Assembly (NCBI GenBank): GCA_964505325.1
Contig: CAZDHT010000146.1
Location: 1 to 13,192 of the forward strand
Source: CAZDHT01 sp964505325
Lineage (GTDB): Bacteria > Planctomycetota > PUPC01
DNA length: 13,192 bases
Direction: 5' to 3'
In this document: positions 7,848 through 13,192 of the stretch, one piece after another
Layout of the letters: every line of letters starts with the position of its first letter
How positions within the stretch are numbered: the first letter of the stretch is position 1
Notes under the pieces: model-generated
Seen by the model: only the letters and a program-made list of their open reading frames with translations
Told to the model about the DNA's origin: nothing
Database searches by the model: none
Position numbers and translations under genes: made by a program

Positions 7848-9740
7848 TTACAGCCATAGCCTCATTTGCAGCCACTTGACCATGCGGTGCGTCCACAGCC
7901 ATATCTTACGGCGCCGGCCGATGTGGATCTTCGCCCGCCCCTCCAGACCCGGCCGCATCCACTTGGCCGTGTCGAGCAGGCGCGCCCGCGCCTTGAACAC
8001 GTTCCGCTGGTTGACCACCTCGGCGACGGGGTTGATCCGCTCGATCTCGAACTCGAACCGCTGGTCGGGGTAGGTCTTGGTGGCGAGCTTGCCGGTCTTC
8101 CTTCCGCCGCCGGTTCGCACATCGGTGATCTCGTCTTCCGGGACGGCCAGCTCGGCGCGGAGAGAGCCGATCGGCGCCACCTCGAACAGCACGTCCCCGG
8201 CCTTGAACTGCCTGCCGATGTGCCGCTCCATCTCGCCCTTGACGACCGTGCCGCTGATGGGCGATTTGAGCTCGGCTTTGCTGATCTGGTATTTGAGCAG
8301 CTCGATCTGCTTGGCGACCTGCTTGGCCTGGGTGCGGGCGATCTCCGCCTCGGCGAGCTTTTCATCTTCCATGGCGGCGGCCGCCCGGGTGAGGTGGGCG
8401 CCCCGGTCGGCTTCGGCCGCCGCCAGCCGGAGTTCGAGCTCCGCCGTTTCGAACGTGGCCAGCACCGTCTGGTCCGCCACGACCTCATCCCCCGGTTTGA
8501 CGCTCACCTCCTTCAGATAGCCGTTGAATGGGGCCGGTACCACCTGCTGCCGCGCGGCCACCAGGGTGAAGGGGGCCTCGACGGTCTGGTTCCCTTTCGC
8601 CACCACGGCGAAGATCACCACGGCGAGGATGAGTATCGCCACCAGCTTCTTCCACGTGTGCTTCGGCCCCACGGCGAAGGCGAGCGCCTTGCGCGAGCTC
8701 TGCGCCATCTTGGCGCCGAACCACCGGTCGTGTTCGTACAGGCTGACCAGGCGCGCCGTGCACAGCTCGCACGTAAGGCGGATCGATTCGATCTCCGGCA
8801 GGTCGAACGGCTGGTCGGCGGCGCGTTCAAGGATGAGCACCGCGGTCACCTCGCCGCCACGCCGGAGCGGCAGGCTCAGGACCGTGGTGGGCCCGTGGCG
8901 CCGTGACAACTCGGCCGCCGCGCGGCTGACATACGTGGCATTGGGCTCGGGCGGATGGAGGACCTCCGTGTCCTGGTCCAGGCATTCTTCCATCGCCGCC
9001 TCGATGTCCTGCACGAGCTTCATCTTGCGGCTGAACTTGTCGGTGTGGCTCATGGCGCGCAGATGGACGTAGCGGCCCTTGAGGAATCCGAGGCCGACGC
9101 GCTCGCACTGCCAGCGGGCGGCGGCCTCGTTGCAGAACGCCATCGCGGCGGCCACGAAGCGGTCGTGTTCGTTGACGGCGGGCAGGACTTTCAGGGCGAC
9201 GCGGAGCCGCTCGATGTCGAACTGGCGGCGCTGGAGCGCCTGGCGCATCTCGTAGAGGTTCAGGAAGCCGACGGTGGCTTCGAGCCGCGCACAAGTGGTG
9301 TTCAGCACGGCCGGGATCTGGCTTTCGACGACATAGGCGACCAGGCCGGAGAAGCCCGCCCCGCTCAGCGGGATCATGACGAGGTGGCGTCTTGCCTCCT
9401 GGCCGTACAGGTCGTCCTTTCCGTGCAGCGGCTTGACGGTGGTCTTGCCGGCGTTGAGGGCGTCGCCGGCGAACTCGGCCAGTTGGTCGATCCACGGGGG
9501 CGCCGGTGCTCCGTCGGGCAGCGGCGGATGGACGGCGAGGATGTCTGCGGTCTGCTCGGGGCCGAGCCGGAGGAACGCTCCGCCACTGGCCCCGCTGAGG
9601 CGGCACTGGAGTGCGAGGAGGCCGGCGACGAACTGTTCCGGGGGGCCGGTGAAGCGGGTGAGTTGGTTGACGATCTCGGCCGTCGAGCGGCCTCCGGCGC
9701 CCAGCACCTGTGGCGCGGTTTCCTCGGGACCCGACGTCAT
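7848..9740 (-). CDS. GAF-like sensor / single TM / HlyD-type adaptor fusion
   Basis: The 630-residue product has a large predicted cytoplasmic N-terminal half, one strong transmembrane helix (about 366-382, LVAILILAVVIFAVVAK) and a periplasmic HlyD-like half. The first half has two stretches resembling GAF domains (about 27-165 and 190-335), e.g. VLSLPLRRGGEVTAVLILER, typical of GAF strands; the assignment is by eye. The HlyD half has the split lipoyl motif VPAPFNGYLKEVSVKPGDEV (401-420) and LKSPISGTVVKGE (491-503), with a coiled coil between (about 432-487) and barrel strands after. The C-terminus is basic and aromatic (WLWTHRMVKWLQMRLWL). GAF domains usually bind small ligands, so this may sense a cytoplasmic signal and couple it to a periplasmic assembly. 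ATG at 9740 has GGAG ten bases upstream. A 15-base gap holding an RBS separates it from the M50 fusion gene. Confidence 0.88.
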   Translation of the reverse strand: MTSGPEETAPQVLGAGGRSTAEIVNQLTRFTGPPEQFVAGLLALQCRLSGASGGAFLRLGPEQTADILAVHPPLPDGAPAPPWIDQLAEFAGDALNAGKTTVKPLHGKDDLYGQEARRHLVMIPLSGAGFSGLVAYVVESQIPAVLNTTCARLEATVGFLNLYEMRQALQRRQFDIERLRVALKVLPAVNEHDRFVAAAMAFCNEAAARWQCERVGLGFLKGRYVHLRAMSHTDKFSRKMKLVQDIEAAMEECLDQDTEVLHPPEPNATYVSRAAAELSRRHGPTTVLSLPLRRGGEVTAVLILERAADQPFDLPEIESIRLTCELCTARLVSLYEHDRWFGAKMAQSSRKALAFAVGPKHTWKKLVAILILAVVIFAVVAKGNQTVEAPFTLVAARQQVVPAPFNGYLKEVSVKPGDEVVADQTVLATFETAELELRLAAAEADRGAHLTRAAAAMEDEKLAEAEIARTQAKQVAKQIELLKYQISKAELKSPISGTVVKGEMERHIGRQFKAGDVLFEVAPIGSLRAELAVPEDEITDVRTGGGRKTGKLATKTYPDQRFEFEIERINPVAEVVNQRNVFKARARLLDTAKWMRPGLEGRAKIHIGRRRKIWLWTHRMVKWLQMRLWL

Positions 9741-9767
9741 GGGTCAAGTTCTCCGCGAAGGTACGTG

Positions 9768-10139
9768 CTAGCTCTCCCTCTTGCGCCGTCTGGCCACGTC
9801 CAGTTCGATCTCGCCGAACTGGTCCTCGTGGCGGCGGATCACCCGACTGAGCGTGATGGCCAGCCGCTTGGCCGTGTAGTAGTTCATCACCACGCGTGAG
9901 TTCAGCCGGAAGATCATCTCGGGCTGATCCTCCTGCTCCGGGGCCGGGCTGACCTGGTTCAGGCCCAGGTCGAGGACGACCTCTTCGGCCGTGCCGTTTG
10001 TGCGGAACGCGTTCGCGTAGCAGGTCTGCATGTTCTGCTCGTCAATCCGGAGGCGGATCTTCCGCTCGCCGGTCTGCTCGCGGGCCTGCTGCTCGATGGG
10101 CGTGTCGTCAGGCGTTCCGGTGCTGGGCTTGTCTGGCAT
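9768..10139 (-). CDS. DUF3467-like small protein
   Basis: The 123-residue product has a polar, probably flexible N-terminus (1-25) followed by a compact domain (about 27-115) resembling the DUF3467 family: RIDEQNMQTCYANAFRTNGT, then AEEVVLDLGLNQ, then MIFRLNSRVVMNYYTAKRLA and a closing helix. The function of the family is not established to my knowledge. No signal peptide or transmembrane segment is seen, so it is probably cytosolic. ATG at 10139 has GGGAG (10150 to 10146) six bases upstream. Its place between the periplasmic adaptor and the GAF-HlyD fusion, with gaps of 47 and 27 bases, implies co-transcription and a role in the same complex, perhaps as a chaperone or adaptor for substrate. 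The role is inference only; the family assignment is by recognised pattern, not by search. Confidence 0.82.
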   Translation of the reverse strand: MPDKPSTGTPDDTPIEQQAREQTGERKIRLRIDEQNMQTCYANAFRTNGTAEEVVLDLGLNQVSPAPEQEDQPEMIFRLNSRVVMNYYTAKRLAITLSRVIRRHEDQFGEIELDVARRRKRES

Positions 10140-10186
10140 CGTTCTCTCCCTGTGTCCTCAGTAGTGGCTGCCGCATGGGCGGCAGA

Positions 10187-11005
10187 TCAGAAATGGACCA
10201 TTACACGCTCGCCGGCCGGGCGGCCGGCTGGGTTGTGCAGTTCGACCCGGACGGTCAGCGTCTGGCTGGCCGAGTCGGCCACGGCGGCGATGTGCGTTAT
10301 CTTTCCTTCGAGCTTCTGTTCTCCTTCGCCGAATTCCACTCGCGCTGTCTGGCCGCGCCGGAGCTGCCGCGCCTGCTTCGTCGGCACCGGCACCTCGATC
10401 CGCAGCGGATCGGTCTGGACCACGCGGATCACCTCTTGCAACCCGTCGGCCGATTCGCCGGGCTCGACGAAGATCTTCTCGACCTTGCCGGCGATGGGGC
10501 TCACCAGCCGCATGCGGTCGACCTGGATCGTGACTTCCTGAAACTTCCGCTGGGCCTGCTTGTGCCGGAACTCCGCCAGCTTGAGTTCCAGGTCGGCAAT
10601 GGTGACGTCCAGCCGCTTGTGCTCCACCTCCAGCGCCGAGATCCCTGCGCCTTGCTTGAGCAGCCACTCCGCCCGCTTGCGATCCACCTTCTTCTGGGAC
10701 AGCTTCGCCTGGGCGGCACGGATGTGGGTGTCGTCCTTGGCCTGGGCCTCGAGCTGGCCGAGTTCGGCCCTCTCCGCTTCGTCGTCCATCTGGACGAGCA
10801 ACTGGCCGGCTTTGACCGTATCGCCCTCTTTGACCAGGATCTTCGCGATCCGGCCCACCCGAATGAACGAGAGGGTCACGTCCTTGCTGGGCCGGGTGAT
10901 GGCCTCGGCGGGCCCGACGCTTGCGGCGCGGCAGATCCCCGGCCCTAGGGAGGCGAGCGCGATGAGAACCGCGCAGGCGAGAGCGGATGTTCGTCGGCCG
11001 GGCAT
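10187..11005 (-). CDS. Exported HlyD / membrane-fusion-type periplasmic adaptor
   Basis: The 272-residue product starts with a clear signal peptide (basic MPGRR, hydrophobic 7-24, likely cleavage near ICRAAS). The mature part is a compact membrane-fusion protein: first lipoyl half GRIAKILVKEGDTVKAGQLL (51-70), a coiled-coil hairpin (about 77-165), second lipoyl half LVSPIAGKVEKIFVEPGE (167-184), then barrel strands (LRIEVPVPTKQARQLRRGQ). It is shorter than most RND or type I adaptors and has no transmembrane anchor after cleavage. Such proteins normally bridge an inner-membrane pump and an outer-membrane channel; neither partner is encoded here. It is the first gene of the minus-strand operon. 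No Shine-Dalgarno precedes ATG at 11005, but a -10-like TAAACT lies six bases upstream, so the mRNA may be leaderless. Confidence 0.9.
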   Translation of the reverse strand: MPGRRTSALACAVLIALASLGPGICRAASVGPAEAITRPSKDVTLSFIRVGRIAKILVKEGDTVKAGQLLVQMDDEAERAELGQLEAQAKDDTHIRAAQAKLSQKKVDRKRAEWLLKQGAGISALEVEHKRLDVTIADLELKLAEFRHKQAQRKFQEVTIQVDRMRLVSPIAGKVEKIFVEPGESADGLQEVIRVVQTDPLRIEVPVPTKQARQLRRGQTARVEFGEGEQKLEGKITHIAAVADSASQTLTVRVELHNPAGRPAGERVMVHF

Positions 11006-11011
11006 AGAAAG

Positions 11012-11017
11012 AGTTTA
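11012..11017 (-). promoter_or_regulatory. Possible -10 element giving a leaderless operon transcript
   Basis: On the minus strand TAAACT is followed by six bases (CTTTCT) and then the ATG at 11005, which would place the transcription start on the A of the start codon. The best -35 candidate is weak (TGGAAA, 18-base spacer). The absence of any Shine-Dalgarno before this gene agrees with the idea, but the element is short and may be chance. Confidence 0.25.
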
Positions 11018-11081
11018 GCAGGCCGCAGGGTGCTTTTTCCAGCGTTTTTTCAAGCCCCCAGCCAGCGGCGACAGAAAGGGC

Positions 11082-11110
11082 TTGACAAAGCTGGCACCGT
11101 CGCTTCAAAT
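11082..11110 (+). promoter_or_regulatory. Predicted strong promoter of the first LEPR-XLL gene
   Basis: A perfect TTGACA (11082-11087) is followed after 17 bases by TCAAAT (11105-11110), which matches four of six -10 bases. The start would be near 11117, giving a leader of about 95 bases. CTGCGC (11116-11121) can pair with GCGCAG (11136-11141) at the very 5' end of that leader. The promoter sits in the 205-base gap shared with the divergent export-like operon. Confidence 0.5.
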
Positions 11111-11210
11111 ACGGTCTGCGCGAAGCCGGAGGGGAGCGCAGTCCCGCACTCGGAGGAACAACGCAACGGGGGACCGGGCGCTCCCGCATGCTGGACAAGG
11201 AGAGAATAGA

Positions 11211-12215
11211 ATGACCAGGCAGTTTCGTGATTCCGCCCCGCCGGCGATGTTCGAGCCACTCGAGCCCAGACTGCTGCTGAACGGCAACGTCGTGGTGCAA
11301 GTGCAGAGGGGCGACCTGGTGATCCGGGGCGACGCCGGCAACAACGAAATCCTGGTCGAGCAGGGCGCCTCGGCGGATCAGTTCAACGTCACCGGACAGT
11401 GCGCCACGACGGTCAACGGCCAGGCGGGAGTGCAGGTCTTCAACAACGTGACCGACGACTTCCGGATCCGGATGCGCCGCGGCGACGACCGCGTGACCCT
11501 GGACAACGTGGACATCCCGGACGACCTGAAGATCAACACGGGGGCCGGCGTGGACGTGGTGACGATACAGAACGGGTCCCAGATCGGCGATGACCTCAAG
11601 ATCAACACCCGCGGCGGCGACGATGGGGTCATTCTAGACACTGCCACGGTCAATGACCGGACCCGGATCCGGACCCGCTACGGCGACGATACGGTGGCGG
11701 TCTCGGATTCCGACCTCGACGGTAACTTGAACATCAATACGGGCCCGGGGGACGACGAGGTCGACGTCGACCCGACCGACGTAGCGGGCAACGTGTGGGT
11801 CAGGACCGGCCGCGGCGTGGACGACGTCGAGCTCAGCGAGGCGACCATCCACGGTGAATGCCGGATCATCACCCAAGGCGGCAACGACGTGGTGACGGTG
11901 ATGGCCTCGGAGCTGAAGGACCTCCTGGTCATCAAGACCGGGTTCGGCGAGGATCAGCTCACCGTTAACGGGTCGGCCTTCCGCGCGCGGGTCAAGGTGA
12001 AACAGCAGAAGCAGAACGACACGCTGGACATCACGGGTACCTCGCAGTTCGACGGACCGGTGCTGATCCAACAGGGCGGGGGCGACGACCTGCTCGACGT
12101 CGAAAACACCACATTCGGCGACGACGCCCAAGCGAACGGGCAGTGGGGCACCGACACGTTCACCGATGGCGGCGGCATCACCGGAACGCTCGACACACAG
12201 AGCTACGAAGTGTGA
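11211..12215 (+). CDS. LEPR-XLL protein with Gly/Asp-rich 22-residue repeats (first paralog)
   Basis: The 334-residue product carries the LEPR-XLL motif near its N-terminus (FEPLEPRLLLNG, residues 14-25), a tag known from large surface or secreted repeat proteins of Planctomycetota and relatives. Instead of a hydrophobic signal peptide it has a polar start (MTRQFRDSAPPAM). From residue 83 to 326 there are about 11 units of 22 or 23 residues with the pattern strand, TGxGxDxV, strand, turn (e.g. NINTGPGDDEVDV, WVRTGRGVDDVEL). This resembles RTX or beta-helix folds, and the Asp-rich turns suggest calcium binding. It ends at TLDTQSYEV without a visible anchor or sorting tail. ATG at 11211 is supported by AAGGAG at 11197-11202 with an 8-base spacer. 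It is divergent from the export-like operon and followed by an intrinsic terminator. Likely an exported structural or binding protein; its function is unknown. Confidence 0.9.
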   Translation: MTRQFRDSAPPAMFEPLEPRLLLNGNVVVQVQRGDLVIRGDAGNNEILVEQGASADQFNVTGQCATTVNGQAGVQVFNNVTDDFRIRMRRGDDRVTLDNVDIPDDLKINTGAGVDVVTIQNGSQIGDDLKINTRGGDDGVILDTATVNDRTRIRTRYGDDTVAVSDSDLDGNLNINTGPGDDEVDVDPTDVAGNVWVRTGRGVDDVELSEATIHGECRIITQGGNDVVTVMASELKDLLVIKTGFGEDQLTVNGSAFRARVKVKQQKQNDTLDITGTSQFDGPVLIQQGGGDDLLDVENTTFGDDAQANGQWGTDTFTDGGGITGTLDTQSYEV

Positions 12216-12249
12216 CGTAGGTCGCAGTGCACATTCAATCTGGCTGCAA

Positions 12250-12278
12250 CGGGGGCGTGTAGGCGCCCCCGCGTTTTT
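12250..12278 (+). terminator. Rho-independent terminator after the first LEPR-XLL gene
   Basis: An 8-bp perfect GC stem, CGGGGGCG (12250-12257) with CGCCCCCG (12264-12271) and a 6-base loop, is followed two bases later by TTTTT (12274-12278). It lies 35 bases after the stop at 12215, so the two LEPR-XLL genes are probably separate transcription units. Confidence 0.88.
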
Positions 12279-12333
12279 GGCAGGTGAAGCAGCCCCGTCG
12301 ATACGATCGCTGTCGGCGGGTGAGTCTGGACTT

Positions 12334-12399
12334 CCCTTCGGTGAAGGGTGTACCTCGCCGGAGTCATTTCACTCGCGTGACGTGGGGCCAGATCCCCAC
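12334..12399 (+). promoter_or_regulatory. Hairpin-rich leader before the second LEPR-XLL gene
   Basis: Three short perfect hairpins lie in series: CCCTTC/GAAGGG (12334-12348), TCAC/GTGA (12369-12380) and GTGGGG/CCCCAC (12382-12399). The last ends just before the likely Shine-Dalgarno (AAGGGG, about 12404-12409) of ATG 12413. A weak promoter candidate upstream is TTGGCA (12277-12282) with TACGAT (12302-12307), but its 19-base spacer is long. This could be a translation-control leader or chance in GC-rich DNA. Confidence 0.3.
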
Positions 12400-12412
12400 A
12401 GAAAGGGGGCCG

Positions 12413-13192
12413 ATGAAGGCGCCATGTGTTGACTCAGGCCGGCCGGTGATGTTCGAGCAGCTCGAGCCGAGACTGCTGTTGGATGGCAACGTCCAGGTGT
12501 GGGAGGCGAACGGGGACCTGCACGTTCGAGGGGACGCGGGCAACAACTGGATAGAGATCACCCCCGGGCCGTTCCCGCACCACTACGAGGTTAGCAGTCT
12601 GGACGGCACGACGACCATCAACGGCGCCGCAGGGCCGGCGACCATTGTGGACGTGACCGATGACTTCGACCTCGATTTCACCCGAGGTGGGCACAATCAC
12701 GTCGTGCTTGACAAGGACGCATCCGCCTACCTCCAGGTCCATGACCGCCTGACGTACAGGGGAGGGTCGGGCCAGGACTACGTGGGGCTCAATGGGGTGT
12801 TAGTGGCGGGGCGGACCAAGCTGCTCACCGGCGGCTGGAACGACTTTGTCACCGTGACTGGCGGCTCGTACTTCTATGGGAAGGTCACGGTAAAGTCAGG
12901 AGCGGGCAGCGACAATGTCAGCTTCGGTCTGGTCACAACGCTTCACAGGGGGGCCTACATCAACACCGGCAGCGGGGCCGACTACGTGAGCTTCCACAGC
13001 AACCTGTTCACTCTGGGCAAGGTCAAGGTCCGGACTGGTAGCGGCGACGACTTCGTCAACGTGGGGCAGCTCGCGTATTTCTTCCGGGAGCTCGACATCG
13101 GCACGGGCCTCGGAGATGACGGGGTCGATCTCTGGGGGAACGTCGTCTTCGGGCGCAAGGCCACCGTCAACACCGGCAGCGGCGCGGATACC
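12413..13192 (+). CDS. LEPR-XLL protein with Gly/Asp-rich repeats (second paralog), 3' end beyond window
   Basis: An open frame runs from ATG 12413 to the window edge (260 codons, no stop). The LEPR-XLL motif (FEQLEPRLLLDGNV) occupies residues 14-27, the same positions as in the first paralog. The two proteins then align through GDL.(V/I)RGDAGNN (residues 34-45) and VTDDF (81-85), so they are a tandem duplication that has diverged. The N-terminus (MKAPCVDSGRPVM) is polar, with no Sec-type signal peptide. From about residue 112, units of 22-24 residues repeat the core TGSGxDxV (INTGSGADYVSF, VRTGSGDDFVNV, IGTGLGDDGVDL, VNTGSGADT), consistent with an RTX or beta-helix-like fold and likely calcium-binding turns. 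The ATG at 12413 is preferred because AAGGGG lies just upstream; ATG at 12449 would begin directly at MFEQLEPR. Total length is unknown; LEPR-XLL proteins can be very long. Confidence 0.87.
   Translation, partial: MKAPCVDSGRPVMFEQLEPRLLLDGNVQVWEANGDLHVRGDAGNNWIEITPGPFPHHYEVSSLDGTTTINGAAGPATIVDVTDDFDLDFTRGGHNHVVLDKDASAYLQVHDRLTYRGGSGQDYVGLNGVLVAGRTKLLTGGWNDFVTVTGGSYFYGKVTVKSGAGSDNVSFGLVTTLHRGAYINTGSGADYVSFHSNLFTLGKVKVRTGSGDDFVNVGQLAYFFRELDIGTGLGDDGVDLWGNVVFGRKATVNTGSGADT

Noticed and set aside
11082..11210. Upstream extension of the first LEPR-XLL gene to the TTG at 11082
   Set aside because: The TTG is part of the TTGACA hexamer, and an ideal AAGGAG with 8-base spacing marks ATG 11211.
12166..12432. 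An 88-codon open frame spanning the terminator and the start of the second LEPR-XLL gene
   Set aside because: It overlaps both real genes and runs through an intrinsic terminator; no ribosome binding site or motif.
11211..13192. Repetitive TGxGxD-encoding DNA considered as a CRISPR array or tandem DNA repeat
   Set aside because: The periodicity is at protein level; the DNA units differ, there are no constant repeats with unique spacers, and the frame stays open.
1..13192. Mobile element or prophage origin
   Set aside because: No transposase, integrase, terminal inverted repeats, tRNA attachment site or shift in base composition was visible.

Overview
The window is GC-rich (codon third positions are mostly G or C) and looks like a chromosomal piece of a Planctomycetota-type bacterium. 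This is inferred from gene content: two adjacent proteins with an N-terminal LEPR-XLL motif, a DUF3467-like protein, and a membrane M50 metallopeptidase fused to a HlyD-type adaptor. No rRNA, tRNA, insertion sequence, CRISPR array or phage gene was seen, and no species can be named from the sequence alone. No stretch longer than 300 bases lacks a gene; the longest gaps are about 200 bases and hold promoters, leaders and a terminator.

Left part (1-3628). A kelch-like exported protein runs leftward off the window edge. It is divergent from an aldo/keto reductase with two C-terminal [4Fe-4S] cysteine clusters, and each of the two genes has a sigma70-like promoter with a 17-base spacer in the 212-base gap. 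A GT-B fold glycosyltransferase (GT4 type) follows on the plus strand. These look like ordinary accessory genes.

Central part (3647-11005, minus strand). Five closely spaced genes look like one operon, in transcription order: an exported HlyD-like adaptor; a DUF3467-like small protein; a GAF-like/TM/HlyD fusion; a PqqD-like/M50 protease/HlyD fusion; and a SecA-like ATPase of about 660 residues that stops just after its second nucleotide-binding domain. Gaps are 47, 27, 15 and 1 nt. There is no ABC ATPase and no TolC-like outer-membrane protein in the window.

Right part (11211-13192, plus strand). Two LEPR-XLL paralogs are transcribed away from that operon. Both carry the motif at the same residue positions, lack an obvious Sec signal peptide, and continue as roughly 22-residue Gly/Asp-rich repeats resembling RTX or beta-helix proteins. 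The first has a clear TTGACA-type promoter and a textbook intrinsic terminator; the second runs off the right edge.

Working model (inference): the minus-strand operon is a dedicated envelope export or processing machine and the LEPR-XLL repeat proteins are its substrates. The reduced SecA would supply energy, the PqqD-like domain might bind the LEPR-XLL leader, the M50 domain might cleave, and the three HlyD modules would span the periplasm. The individual families are recognisable; the combination as a system is the part worth testing.
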